A DNA stretch of 64,000 nucleotides from Candidatus Binatia bacterium (GTDB lineage: Bacteria > Desulfobacterota > Binatia > HRBIN30): positions 1 to 64,000 of the forward strand of contig JAKLJW010000015.1 in NCBI GenBank assembly GCA_023150935.1. Reading direction: 5' to 3'. The notes below the pieces were generated by a model. The model worked only from the letters and a program-made list of their open reading frames with translations, searched no databases and was not told the DNA's origin. Shown here in pieces: positions 28,148 through 40,317 of this stretch. How positions within the stretch are numbered: the first letter of the stretch is position 1; each line of letters begins with the position of its first letter. A program made the position numbers and the translations under genes.

Positions 28148-29668
28148 ATGGGAGCGACGGGGAAGGCGATAAGGACGGCACGGGCGGCCGATCCGTGTGT
28201 GATGGCGATCTTCGGGGGGGCGGGCGACCTGACCAAGCGCAAGCTCGCACCTGCCCTTTACAACCTGGCGCATCACGGATTACTGGCGTCGCAGTTCGCC
28301 ATCGTCGGCGTAGCCATGGACGACTACGACGACGAATCGTTTCGCGCCCGGCTGACCGAGGCCGTGCAGAGTCACGGCGGGGTTTTTGAGCCCGATGAGT
28401 GGGCGCGCCTGCGGCGCAACTGCTTCTACGTGAGGGGGAAGTTCGACGACGCGGCGACCTACCAGAAGGTTGCGGAGCGCATCGCCGCCGCGGCCAAAGC
28501 CAGTGGAGCGCCCGGCAATGCGTTATATTACCTGGCGACGCCGCCGCAGTTCTTCGGCACGATTGCGACGCACCTCGGGACGGCCTCGCTGGTCAAGCCG
28601 GTGGGTGACGCCGGGGGTTGGTCGCGTCTGGTCGTCGAGAAGCCCTTCGGGCGCGATCTCGCCTCGGCGCAGGCGCTTAATCGCCAGTTGCTGGCGGCTT
28701 TCGACGAAACGCAGATCTTTCGCATCGACCACTACCTCGGCAAGGAGACGGTTCAGAACATTCTCATGTTCCGCTTCTTGAACGGTATCTTCGAACCTAT
28801 CTGGAACCGCCGTTACGTCGACCACGTGCAGATACTGGTGGCCGAGACCCTCGGCGTCGAGGGCCGCGGCGCTTACTACGACACCGCCGGGGCACTGCGC
28901 GACATCCTGCAGAACCATATGTTCCAGTTGCTCTGTCTGGTGGCCATGGAGCCTCCGGTTTCGTTCGAGGCCGAGGACGTGCGCAACGAGAAGGTGAAGG
29001 TGCTGCACGCGATCCGGCGTCTGAAGGACGAGGAGGTCTTGCAGCAGACGGTACGCGGGCAGTACGGGTCCGGGGCCATCGAGGGCCACGACGTGCCGGC
29101 GTACCGCGCCGAGCCGAGTGTCGATCCGACGTCGTCCATCGATACCTACGCGGCGATGAAGCTGTACGTCGAAAACTGGCGCTGGGCCGACGTGCCGTTT
29201 TATCTGCGCACCGGCAAGCGGCTGGCGAAGCACGACACGGAGATCGTCATTCAGTTTCGTCGTGCGCCGCTGACCCTGCTACCCGGCGAGTGCGGGCAGC
29301 AACCGAACCGCCTGGTCATTCACATTCAACCCGACGAACGCATCTCCCTGAGCTTTCAAGCCAAGGTGCCCGGTCCCGTGTTGCAACTGGCGCCGGTGGA
29401 GCTGCAGTTCTCTTATCGTGACCTCGGTGAAGACACGGGGGCCACGGGATACGAGACGCTCATCTACGACTGCATGATCGGCGACTCGACGCAGTTCCAT
29501 CGCGCCGACATGGTCGAGGAGGCCTGGAAAGTGGTGACGCCGGTGCTCGATGTGTGGCAGGCCTTGCAGCCGCGCGACTTCCCGAACTACCCCGCGGGCT
29601 CCTGGGGGCCGACCGCTGCCGACGCTCTGCTGGAGCGCGACGGCCGCCAGTGGGTGGTGGCCGTATAG
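28148..29668 (+). CDS. zwf: Glucose-6-phosphate 1-dehydrogenase
   Basis: The 506-residue enzyme starts the oxidative pentose phosphate pathway, converting glucose-6-phosphate to 6-phosphogluconolactone with NADP+. It has a Rossmann motif IFGGAGDLTKRKL, VVEKPFGRDL and the substrate-binding RIDHYLGKE with the catalytic histidine. The length fits the family. The frame starts 21 codons earlier, but ATG 28148 begins the conserved protein. It stands alone and is followed by a strong terminator hairpin. Confidence 0.95.
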   Translation: MGATGKAIRTARAADPCVMAIFGGAGDLTKRKLAPALYNLAHHGLLASQFAIVGVAMDDYDDESFRARLTEAVQSHGGVFEPDEWARLRRNCFYVRGKFDDAATYQKVAERIAAAAKASGAPGNALYYLATPPQFFGTIATHLGTASLVKPVGDAGGWSRLVVEKPFGRDLASAQALNRQLLAAFDETQIFRIDHYLGKETVQNILMFRFLNGIFEPIWNRRYVDHVQILVAETLGVEGRGAYYDTAGALRDILQNHMFQLLCLVAMEPPVSFEAEDVRNEKVKVLHAIRRLKDEEVLQQTVRGQYGSGAIEGHDVPAYRAEPSVDPTSSIDTYAAMKLYVENWRWADVPFYLRTGKRLAKHDTEIVIQFRRAPLTLLPGECGQQPNRLVIHIQPDERISLSFQAKVPGPVLQLAPVELQFSYRDLGEDTGATGYETLIYDCMIGDSTQFHRADMVEEAWKVVTPVLDVWQALQPRDFPNYPAGSWGPTAADALLERDGRQWVVAV

Positions 29669-29676
29669 CTCCGAGT

Positions 29677-29704
29677 CCGGGAGGACCCCGTCCTCCCGGC
29701 GTTT
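29677..29704 (+). terminator. Intrinsic terminator of zwf
   Basis: CCGGGAGGAC (29677-29686) and GTCCTCCCGG (29690-29699) form a perfect 10-bp stem with a 3-base loop, followed by CGTTT. It starts 8 bases after the zwf stop. Confidence 0.7.
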
Positions 29705-29750
29705 CTACGCGCTGTGACGGCGTGCTGCCGTCGCCCGTCGCTGCCTAGCG

Positions 29751-29845
29751 TTCGGTATCGGTATCCTCCCGCGATGTGCTCCGCGATCGAGCCCGGAGCG
29801 GGTGTGTGCCGCGATGCCGATTCCGATCGGGATCAGGTCGGGCGT
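29751..29845. repeat. GGTATC/GGAATC palindromic element
   Basis: CGGTATCGGTATCC near 29753 pairs in part with GATGCCGATTCCGATC near 29813 around a loop of about 48 bases. The same hexamer theme forms the palindrome at 3143-3210. It may be a second copy of a dispersed element. The rest of 29705-30172 shows no gene. Confidence 0.45.
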
Positions 29846-30172
29846 AGATCTGAGAGTTCACTCGCGGCGAGCAGGCAATCGCCAGTGGCGATGTGCGCCG
29901 CCCGGGGGCTCCGCGCTAGTGCTGGATTGGGGGGCTGGACCTGGCTCGCCGCGCGCATGCGAGGACGCACGCCATGTGTCACGGATAGTGAAGATGCGGC
30001 CGATTGGGCACGTGCGCGTCGGAGGTCTTGACAGTTCCAGAGCCTGCACTTGTCTTGTGGAATCGGCCGGTTGCGGACTCGGGCGACATGGCGCGTCGGA
30101 ACGGTTTACGCCCTCGGGGATGCCCTGCGGCGTCGCGGCTGTCGATCGGGCCACGGTGCGGCCGGCCTTCTC

Positions 30173-30188
30173 TGGCACGCATCGTGCT
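30173..30188 (+). promoter_or_regulatory. Sigma-54-type promoter upstream of PEP-CTERM gene
   Basis: TGGCACGCATCGTGCT matches the sigma-54 consensus. GG at 30174-30175 and GC at 30186-30187 have exactly the required spacing, with one mismatch in the TTGC box. The start of transcription would be near 30200, leaving a 145-base leader. In PEP-CTERM systems sigma-54 control by PrsK/PrsR is known. Confidence 0.6.
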
Positions 30189-30204
30189 GTAGCTCTGTTG
30201 TGGC

Positions 30205-30300
30205 GTCGTCTCTGAGCCGGAAACCCCGGTTATGGAGACACGATCGGTTGACCGGGGAAGGGCACGGCGGAAAAGCCGGGTTGCCGGGTCAGCCGGTGGG
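30205..30300 (+). other. Structured mRNA leader of PEP-CTERM gene
   Basis: Nested pairs can form: GACC 30250-30253 with GGTC 30287-30290, GGCA 30261-30264 with TGCC 30282-30285, and CGGC 30265-30268 with GCCG 30275-30278 around GGAAAA. An earlier CCGG-AAACC-CCGG hairpin lies near 30218. It could be regulatory. It does not match a riboswitch I can name. Confidence 0.35.
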
Positions 30301-30345
30301 GCGGTGAGGGGAGGCTGCAACACAAGGTTACGCGGAGGAGAAGCG

Positions 30346-31053
30346 ATGAAACGCATGGTGGCAAAGGTTGTTTTCCTGGGAATGCTGACGTTGTTGGCGA
30401 CGGCGCCTGAAGCTCGGGGGTTGAGTGTCACGATATCGCGAATCAACGGTTACTTCACGGGGAGCGGGGGGGAGTTCAACGTCAAGCCCATCTCGGGCGA
30501 CCCGTTAACTAGCGTGCTGAATTACTACCACGCGAACGCCGTGGTTAACGGAGGGTTCGAGTCGTTCTGTTTGGAGAAGAACGAATACATCGGTACCCCC
30601 GAGACGGTTAATTACGCGATCAGTGGCGCCGCCGTGAACGGTGGCGTCGGCGGCGGCAACCCGGATCCGGTTTCGGTCGGCGCGGCGTTCCTGTACATGG
30701 AGTTCGCCAAGGGTACGCTGCTCGGGTACAACTACACGCCCGGAGCCGGTCGCCAGTCGTCGGCGGGTTTGCTGCAGGATGCGATCTGGTGCCTCGAGGA
30801 CGAGCACGCCTGCGGGAGCAACGCCTTTATCACGCTGGCGACGACGCAGTTCGGGTCGCTCGCTGCGGCAAAGGCTAACAACGGCGGCCAGTACGCCGTG
30901 GGGGCGCTGAATACCACGCACCTCACCAATGGCAGTCTGCGGCAGGACATGTTGGTGCTGACCGAGGTGCCGGAACCTGCGACGCTGCTGCTTCTCGGCA
31001 GCGGGTTGGCGGGGTTGTCGGTACTGCGCCGAAAGATCGGCCAGCGCAGTTAG
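30346..31053 (+). CDS. PEP-CTERM sorting-signal surface protein
   Basis: The 235-residue protein has an N-terminal signal peptide (cleaved near APEARG) and a mature beta-rich domain with one conserved-looking FCLEKNEY segment. The classical sorting tail is VPEPATLLLLGSGLAGLSV then LRRK. EpsH/exosortase recognises the PEP motif, inserts the hydrophobic helix and removes it, so the protein probably ends up at the cell surface with exopolysaccharide. GGAGGAG is 6 bases before the ATG. The exosortase is not in this window. Confidence 0.92.
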   Translation: MKRMVAKVVFLGMLTLLATAPEARGLSVTISRINGYFTGSGGEFNVKPISGDPLTSVLNYYHANAVVNGGFESFCLEKNEYIGTPETVNYAISGAAVNGGVGGGNPDPVSVGAAFLYMEFAKGTLLGYNYTPGAGRQSSAGLLQDAIWCLEDEHACGSNAFITLATTQFGSLAAAKANNGGQYAVGALNTTHLTNGSLRQDMLVLTEVPEPATLLLLGSGLAGLSVLRRKIGQRS

Positions 31054-31080
31054 CGCCGTTAGCGGAGTCGTTTTCGGAGA

Positions 31081-31119
31081 AACGCGCCCGTGCCGCGCTC
31101 GTCGCGGCACGGGCGCGTT
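31081..31119 (+). terminator. Perfect hairpin downstream of PEP-CTERM gene
   Basis: AACGCGCCCGTGCCGCG (31081-31097) and its exact complement (31103-31119) form a 17-bp stem with a 5-base loop. It lies 28 bases after the stop. The U-tract is poor (GTTCGTTC), but the structure is very stable. Confidence 0.7.
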
Positions 31120-31380
31120 CGTTCTCGGGTGCGGATGCATCGCGATTCCCGCGTGGTGCGTGCCGGCACGCGCGACCAAGATCGCGTTCAGAGCCAGGGA
31201 CCCAGGGCTCGCTCGTGCCGCATCACCTCGGTTAGCTCGATGCCGGGTTGACCGCGCAAGTGGCCAGCTCCGACGGAACGTGCTGGGACGCGGAGTTTCC
31301 CAGCCCGCCTTCGAGGCTTACGAGCGAGGTGTTCAAGGACACCGGAGAAATAGGCGCGGGTCGACGCGATGCCCGATCGG

Positions 31381-31431
31381 CCGCCGGACGCCCGCCCCGA
31401 TCCGGTGGGAGTCGGGGTAGGCGTCCGGCGG
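31381..31431 (-). terminator. Hairpin downstream of the beta-helix gene
   Basis: CCGCCGGACGCC (31381-31392) pairs with GGCGTCCGGCGG (31420-31431), and an inner CCCCGA/TCGGGG stem adds to it. It is 29 bases past the minus-strand stop at 31461. The rest of 31120-31460 shows no gene. Confidence 0.6.
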
Positions 31432-31460
31432 GCCCGGCGCGTCCTGCCGGAGCATCTCCT

Positions 31461-34343
31461 TTACGGCACGTCGCGACAGGCCAGGATGCGAGCGCCGCGC
31501 GCCGCGCAACTGGCGATCGTGTCCTGCCGCTCTGTGTAGTTCGACACCGTCTGTACGCGAACCCGTAACGGGGTTTGACCGACTCCCGGCAACGAGAAGG
31601 TCAGCCCGTTGCCGACCGCGCGCACGCGGAAGAACAGCGGTACGCGTCGTTTCGAAAACCGCACATAGCTCTTGGTCGCGGCGTCCTTGCAGTGGATGCT
31701 GCCGCGCTTCACCGTGCACTGGGCGCCCGTGAACGGCAGCGTCGCTACCGTTCCAACGGTGCTTTCGACGACGAGAACGGCACCGTTGTTGTCGACGTCG
31801 TCAACGAACGTCGGACCGGTCGTGGCATCGAGTTCGGCGCGCAGGCGGATACGGTCGGTATTCGGCACCTGCCCCTGGTTCAACGACAGGTAGCCTACGC
31901 TCAGGCCGGCAATGCTGCAGAGACCGTCCTGACAGGCCCCGCTGGAACACGCCGAACCGTTGGGTAAGAGCGCGTACGGGCACGATCCGGCCGGCTCCAC
32001 GCAGGCGTCGCTGGTGCATTCGTTGCCATCGCCACAAACCACCGGCGTGCCCGGCACACACACGCCACCTCCGATATTGCACGTCTCGACCCCGTTGCAG
32101 CCGACTCCGTCGTCACAGTCCGAGTCCTGCGTGCATGCCACGCACGGTGACGGGGTGGTGCGGAACGGGGAGAAGTTCACGCTGCCCACCACCGAATCGC
32201 AGCCGGCGTTCCCGGGTCCGGCAACGCAGCCCCACCAATTGTCTTCGGCATCCAGGCTTCCGAGGCTGATGCTCGAGGCGTCGACGCCGATGGCGTTCCC
32301 GGTGATGGAGTTGTCCTCCACCGTGTTGAGGGCCGTGTCCGAGGCTACGCCGCTCTCCGTGAACGGGTTCGGTAGATCGTCCGGGTTGGCGATGACCTGG
32401 TCGTGGCCGGTAATCAGGTTGCACGACGCGGTGTTCCCGGTGGCATCCCCAGGCGAGCACAGGCTGAAATCCCCACCGGCGAAGACGATGCCGCTGTTGT
32501 TCTGCGCAACTGAGTTGCTCGTAATGACGTTGTTCTTTGCAGAGAAGATCAACACTCCGGCGCCCGTGCCGTTGTCCGGGTCGCCGATGTACCGGTGGCC
32601 GCTGATGACGTTCCCGCTGATGGTCACCGGACCCGCGCCGAATCCAACCTGGACGCCGTTCTGCGCAATCAGCGGCGTCGCGCCGGCGCCCGTCACGGTG
32701 GCGCCGGTAATGGACCCCGTCGCCAACCCGTCGGGTGTATCCGCACACCCGCAACCGTTGAACGTGACCCCGTTCTTCTGATACCCGCTCACGGCCACCC
32801 CGGCGATGTCGACGTCGGCCACGTCGGGTCCTTTCGCCTGGACGAGTATTCCCAACCCGCCCTGTACCCCATCGAGCGGATCGTTACGGATGTTCGTCAC
32901 CGAACCGCCGTTAATCGCTCCGGAGGCATTCCGATAATAGATGCCGACGAAGCGCGTTGGATTGAAGGCAGCGGCAAGCGAACCGTCGACGCTCAGATTG
33001 TTGAGGGTTACGCCTGTCGCCCCCGACACCAACACAATCGCGGTGCCATTGCCATTCGAGCATGGGCTCCCCTGCGTCGTGTCGGTTACTACCGTCGCCG
33101 GCCGCACGAGCGCCCCGGGCTGCGCATTCACCGTCGTGCCGCTCACCGTAATGCTCACCTGCTCCGCATAAGTCCCGGCCAGCACCTCAACCGTGGTGCT
33201 CGCCGGCAACAACGGCGACCCGGCGACTGCTTCGATGCTCAGCGCCACCGTCCCATCGGGTCCGTCCACGTACACGCCTCGGTCGAAGCCGTTCGCCGCA
33301 ACGAGACTGCCAACGGTCTGCCCGGTGGCCTGCGTGTACACGTGCCCCGTACCCAGCGGAGCGGTTGGAACGGTGCACGAGGCCACAAGCCCCGTGCTGA
33401 TGAACGAGTTGCCGCTCACCGTCGTGCTCGGGCCCCGGGCCCGGAAGCTGGTCGCCGACCGCGCCGTCGTCCCGGAGAACGTGTTTCCACTGATCGTCGC
33501 CCCACTGGCATCGATCGTCACCAGGGTGTTGCCCTGTTCCTGTCCGACGGCCGTACACCCGCCGACGCCAATCCCGCTGCTACTGCAGCCGCCGGCCGTA
33601 CCGCTTACGACGTTCCCGGTAAAGGTAATACCGGAATGCGATCCGCCCCCGGAACCACCGCTGATGACGACGAGCTGGCGGGGGACGTTTGCCAGCGTCC
33701 ATTGCGACCCGAAGCCGCATCCGGCGGGATTCGCTCCGGTGAACGTCTGGCCGCTGAACGTGTTTCCCGAAATGACGAAACTGGAGATCGTCGCCCCGTA
33801 CTCGGTCATTAACCCGGCATCGCCGGCCGCGACAATCTCGTTGTCGCTGACCACGGCACCGGCGTGATTCCCCTGGAAGTACACCGCCGCGCTTTCCAGG
33901 CCCGGACTCGGGTTGTCGATGCCGACGATCGTGAAGCCCTGTCCGATGTCCCCGATCTGCACCCCGTTCACGCCCGCAGTTATTCGTATTGTGCCAAGCG
34001 CGCCGTTCGTGATGCCGGTAATCGTTGTCAGCGCACGTCCGTTGCGCGACTTCAGCACGATCTGGCGGTCAATACCAACGTTCTCAACGTACGCACCGTC
34101 GTCCACAAGGACGGTGTCCCCACCGCCAGCCGCCGCCAGGGCCACGCCCGCACCGATAGTCGCGGCGCCCAGACCCGAAGTGCAGCTCCCGTCGATGCCG
34201 TCATTCGGCACGCACACCACCGCGGCCCTCGCCGGGACGGCCGTGCCCAACCAGCCGATCGCGATCGCCAGACCAACACACGCGGCTATCCGCGACCAGG
34301 TCGCCGGCTCGCCTGCCCGGACTACGCTCTTTCCCGTACGCAT
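31461..34343 (-). CDS. Secreted right-handed beta-helix repeat protein
   Basis: The 960-residue protein has a signal peptide (cleavage near AVPARA). It is followed by a long parallel beta-helix: many strands and turns such as VVSDNEIVAAGDAGL, VTISGNVISGHRYIGD and ITSNSVAQNNSGIVFAGG with frequent N and G. Near the C-terminus is a Cys-rich EGF-like or calcium-binding segment (CTQDSDCDDGVGCNGVETC). A domain ending GARILACRDVP closes the protein. This architecture occurs in extracellular polysaccharide-binding or adhesin-like proteins. GGAGG lies a few bases before the ATG. Function unknown. Confidence 0.85.
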   Translation of the reverse strand: MRTGKSVVRAGEPATWSRIAACVGLAIAIGWLGTAVPARAAVVCVPNDGIDGSCTSGLGAATIGAGVALAAAGGGDTVLVDDGAYVENVGIDRQIVLKSRNGRALTTITGITNGALGTIRITAGVNGVQIGDIGQGFTIVGIDNPSPGLESAAVYFQGNHAGAVVSDNEIVAAGDAGLMTEYGATISSFVISGNTFSGQTFTGANPAGCGFGSQWTLANVPRQLVVISGGSGGGSHSGITFTGNVVSGTAGGCSSSGIGVGGCTAVGQEQGNTLVTIDASGATISGNTFSGTTARSATSFRARGPSTTVSGNSFISTGLVASCTVPTAPLGTGHVYTQATGQTVGSLVAANGFDRGVYVDGPDGTVALSIEAVAGSPLLPASTTVEVLAGTYAEQVSITVSGTTVNAQPGALVRPATVVTDTTQGSPCSNGNGTAIVLVSGATGVTLNNLSVDGSLAAAFNPTRFVGIYYRNASGAINGGSVTNIRNDPLDGVQGGLGILVQAKGPDVADVDIAGVAVSGYQKNGVTFNGCGCADTPDGLATGSITGATVTGAGATPLIAQNGVQVGFGAGPVTISGNVISGHRYIGDPDNGTGAGVLIFSAKNNVITSNSVAQNNSGIVFAGGDFSLCSPGDATGNTASCNLITGHDQVIANPDDLPNPFTESGVASDTALNTVEDNSITGNAIGVDASSISLGSLDAEDNWWGCVAGPGNAGCDSVVGSVNFSPFRTTPSPCVACTQDSDCDDGVGCNGVETCNIGGGVCVPGTPVVCGDGNECTSDACVEPAGSCPYALLPNGSACSSGACQDGLCSIAGLSVGYLSLNQGQVPNTDRIRLRAELDATTGPTFVDDVDNNGAVLVVESTVGTVATLPFTGAQCTVKRGSIHCKDAATKSYVRFSKRRVPLFFRVRAVGNGLTFSLPGVGQTPLRVRVQTVSNYTERQDTIASCAARGARILACRDVP

Positions 34344-37194
<2,851 letters not shown>

Positions 37195-37397
37195 ACGTGC
37201 GTCCCGTGTCGGGGGCACGGCATGCCGCCCTCGGGGACGTCGTGCATTCTCCGGCGCTCGCGGTAGACCTGCCGCTGGCGGAGACATACCGGGAGGTGTT
37301 TCCCGCGTTCCAAGCGGCCGACCGGGCGAAGGTGCCGCGAATCGACCCCGGTCCCCGGCCGCGACCGTCACTGCCACCGATCGGTGGCGGGTCGGGT

Positions 37398-37887
37398 GTA
37401 AGCGTTTGGAGGCGTCGAGGGCCTCCTTCGAGGCTTCGGCGAGACGTTGCTGTTCCTCGTCATGGAAGAAGATGGCGGTCCGGTACTGATCGCCGGCATC
37501 GCAGAACTGGCGGTTGGGGGTAACGGGGTCGACGTTATGCCAGAAGACGTCGAGGAGTTTCTCGTAGGAGATCTTCTCGGGGTCGTAGACGATCTGGACA
37601 GCCTCGGCGTGGCCGGTGCCGCCGGCGGAGACTTCTTCGTAGGTCGGGTTAGACCGGGTGCCGCCGGCGTAGCCGGAGGTGGTGGAGACCACGCCGTCGA
37701 GTCCGTCGAAGGGTGCTTCCATGCACCAGAAGCAGCCGCCGGCGAACGTGGCGAGGCGAAGGTGCGGCGTGAGAGTCGGCGCGGCATAGGCGGAGTCGCG
37801 TATGAGCAGGACAGACAGCGCCACGCCAACGAGGAGACTCGCGGTCGGTAGGTAACGGTGCCGCAGCGGGACAATGGATCGGTACAT
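37398..37887 (-). pseudogene. msrA: Peptide methionine sulfoxide reductase MsrA, C-terminally truncated
   Basis: From ATG 37887 the protein reads a signal anchor (residues 14-35) and then a clear MsrA domain: FAGGCFWCMEAPF with the catalytic C52, SGYAGGTRSNPTYEEV, GHAEAVQIVYDP and the QYRTAIFF strand. Similarity ends at about residue 163 (37398). The normal MsrA C-terminus with the conserved YHQDY region is absent in all three frames. The frame continues as unrelated sequence into the antisense of katG (to 37078). It is probably not functional or has lost the last third. Confidence 0.75.
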
Positions 37888-38037
37888 GCCAGCCAGGATG
37901 CGGCACGGTCGCACAATGTTGCAGGCGACCTGCCGTTCGACCATTTGCTCACACCCGCTCGCGAGGGTCACCGAGACACCGACCAGAGAGGCAATCCGCA
38001 GTCTGCGCATCGGCCCACTGCGAGCCGGCCGCGAAGT

Positions 38038-38835
38038 TCAGTTGTGAGTCACTCTGGTGATCGTCCCGGTAACGTCCAACGTGAACGTTCCCGTGGCGCC
38101 GTGGAATACCAGGCCCTTTGCCATCGTCACGCCGCTGGCGTGAAAGCGCAGCGCCCCACCGCCGGCGTCCTCCAGAACCAGCGCGCCGCCGTTGGCTGCC
38201 CAGTTGTGGATGAAGTTCTGTGTCGGATCCAGGGTGACCTTCGTTTCCATATACGAGAGGCTCAGGAACGGTGGCACCGGCGATGCCACCGCGTATGCTC
38301 CCGCCTTGATGCGATCGGGTTGCCCGATGCCCTGCAACGCGATGGCGCGCGCCGGCTCGCCGGGGACTGCCGTACAGACGTTGCCGCTGATCACCCAAAT
38401 GTAGGTGTTACTCGACGGATCGATCTGGTCGACGGCAGTGACCTTCCCGAGGTCGAGCGTCGCCGTGTTGGCGTTCGTGTCGCGGGCATCGGCGAAGGCC
38501 ACGCGGAAGAAGCCGTCGGCGCAACTGCTGATCGGGCTCGGTTCGGGGGTTGCCGTCGGCGTCGGGGTCGGTACTGCCGGCTCGGCGCAACCGCTCAACG
38601 CGCTGTTGACGGCGCCGATGATCTCGTCGACCGTGACTTCACCGTCGTTGCTGGTATCGACCGACGGACACTGCCCGACGTCCGCCGCCCCGAGGCTGAT
38701 GTTCACGCTCAGAATCAGATCGTCGACGGTAACTTCCCCGTCGCCGCCGCAGTCTCCCTGGCAGGCCGCCGCTTCCTTAGTCGCACCGCCCACCAGCGCC
38801 AGAATCAGCGCCGCCGCAATGAAATGTCGGATCAT
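38038..38835 (-). CDS. Secreted protein with dockerin-like calcium repeats
   Basis: The 265-residue protein has a signal peptide. Two EF-hand-like repeats typical of dockerins follow immediately (QGDCGGDGEVTVDDLILSVN, then DTSNDGEVTVDEIIGAVNSA). A Pro-Thr linker (VPTPTPTATPEPSP) and a beta-rich C-terminal domain follow. The repeats resemble those at the end of the 6411 protein. Calcium binding is likely; cohesin pairing or surface anchoring is inference. The chosen ATG 38835 starts the signal peptide; an ATG 9 codons upstream is possible. Confidence 0.8.
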   Translation of the reverse strand: MIRHFIAAALILALVGGATKEAAACQGDCGGDGEVTVDDLILSVNISLGAADVGQCPSVDTSNDGEVTVDEIIGAVNSALSGCAEPAVPTPTPTATPEPSPISSCADGFFRVAFADARDTNANTATLDLGKVTAVDQIDPSSNTYIWVISGNVCTAVPGEPARAIALQGIGQPDRIKAGAYAVASPVPPFLSLSYMETKVTLDPTQNFIHNWAANGGALVLEDAGGGALRFHASGVTMAKGLVFHGATGTFTLDVTGTITRVTHN

Positions 38836-39503
38836 CCCGTTTCCTCTCCGAAAAATCAGCACCGTCCGGCCGGTTCGACCCGGGATAGGGGCAACGCGAC
38901 GGACCGCTGTTCATCCGGCTCAGCTAGCGTTACCGGACGTGTTTTGGAAGGACGAAGTTCCCGCGGGGTCGTCCCACCGGCGGGAGCAGTGCCCGCTTGG
39001 TGTGGACCTCGACGATAATCGCGATGACGGCGGCCGGCCGACCAGTGCGCCGGCTACTCGCCAGCCTCCTCCGCGGCCTCACCGGCCTTCTTCTTCGCCG
39101 CGCCGCCGGCGCTCGATGCCAACCCGGACCGATCCGCCGGGGTTGCTGTCGCGACTGGGTACAGTTCCCCCACAAGTTCGTGTGCAGTTCCACGGGCTGG
39201 CACTGCCCCCCTTAATCCCCCCGCAAGCGGGGGGAGGCCTTCAGGCTGCGCTCTGGCGGCGCTCCCTCCCGCTTGCACCTGGTACAAACGGGGCACAGGG
39301 GTGAGATGGCCGGGCCGCCGCGCCGAGAGGGAGTCCGCAGCCACAAGGCCAGGAAACCCGACAGGCGCTGAGGCTGCTGGCCGCCCGTCGCCGCGGGAAA
39401 TCGCCAGCGTCGCACTGACCCCGGTCGACCCTGTTTTCCCTCTGCCGTGCTTCCGGGTTGCTTCAGGGCACTTTCTGTCACGTCCCGACCTGCCGCGCCG
39501 AAA
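38836..39503. other. Intergenic region, no gene seen
   Basis: No protein is supported. A perfect hairpin CCCCCCGC-AA-GCGGGGGG lies at 39217-39234, possibly a REP-like sequence or terminator. Open frames on both strands are GC-biased shadows. Confidence 0.4.
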
Positions 39504-39583
39504 ACGCAGAAAGCCACGATTTGTCGGGGCTTTCCTTTAAGCTGGCGAGCGGATTCGAACCGCCGACCTGCTGCTTGCGAATC
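39504..39583. repeat. Left duplicate of tRNA-Thr 3' end plus terminator (attL-like)
   Basis: This stretch matches 40856-40935 at 72 of 80 positions. It covers the terminator hairpin and the 3' half of the tRNA-Thr gene up to the anticodon stem. This is the pattern left by a tyrosine integrase acting at a tRNA gene. It lies 1352 bp from the intact gene. Confidence 0.75.
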
Positions 39584-39594
39584 TCGCATGGGCC

Positions 39595-39930
39595 ATGTGG
39601 ACACCGTGTGATAGAGTGCGCTCCTTCGCGATGAGGGTACTTGTGGGCCGCCCGCGAGGTGGCGAAGACGATGCTGGCGCGCGGCTGTCGGAAATCCTGA
39701 CGCTCATGTGGGAGCACGTCGACTTCGAGGGGCGTGGTCTGAACCTGCCCGACTCGAAGAGCGGGGCGAAGACCATCCACCTGAACGCCCCGGCTCTCCA
39801 GATTCTCGCCGGCCTGCCGCGCGAGTCCGAGTGGGTACTGCCGGGCCGGTACGGGAAGAAGCCGTACGTGAACGTGAAGGACCCGTGGCAACGGTTACGC
39901 ACGGCCGCCGAGCTGCTCAGCTCCGCGTAA
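39595..39930 (+). pseudogene. Tyrosine recombinase (phage integrase) fragment
   Basis: The frame reads ARLSEILTLMWEHVDFEGRG, then LNLPDSKSGAKTIHLN and LPRESEWVLPG: the box I arginine and the beta-sheet lysine region of the integrase catalytic domain. It stops before the HxxR and the catalytic tyrosine, and the N-terminal domains are missing. It is a relic beside the left att-like repeat, as expected for an integrated island. Confidence 0.7.
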
Positions 39931-40044
39931 GCCCTCCCCCGTCGTCGGCAGCAGGCAGCGGGAGCGGGCCTGTTCTCCGGAGACCGATTGCGGCCGGCGG
40001 GGCCGCCGTGATAGGTTCCGAAATGTACGTTTGGGAGGGTTTCC

Positions 40045-40317
40045 ATGGCGGCACCGAACGATGAGACGATGACCACTGTGGAGGCCCGGGAACACTTCTC
40101 GGACCTCATCAACCGCGCCGCCTACGGGAAGGCGCGCGTGGTCCTCACGCGCCGCGGAAAGCCCCTGGTGGCGGTCGTGCCGGTGGAGGACGTGAACCTA
40201 CTCAACGCGCTCCTTCGGGAACTGGAGGACCGCCTCGACGTGGCGGCCGCACACGAGGCCCTAGAGGAACCCGGTACCGAACCATGGGAGGCCGTGAAGG
40301 CCCGCCTTGGCCTCTGA
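40045..40317 (+). CDS. Phd/YefM-family antitoxin
   Basis: The 90-residue protein has MTTVEAREHFSDLINRA, then RVVLTRRGKPLVAVVPVEDV, the Phd fold that folds on DNA and toxin. An acidic helical C-terminus follows. It overlaps the next gene by 11 bases. This TA pair sits inside the tRNA-flanked relic and could explain why the remnant persists, as addiction modules resist deletion. Confidence 0.85.
   Translation: MAAPNDETMTTVEAREHFSDLINRAAYGKARVVLTRRGKPLVAVVPVEDVNLLNALLRELEDRLDVAAAHEALEEPGTEPWEAVKARLGL

Noticed and set aside
30205-30300. Cyclic-di-GMP (GEMM) riboswitch before the PEP-CTERM gene
   Set aside because: A few words (AAAGCC, GCCGGGTT) are similar, but the conserved core and tetraloop are missing.
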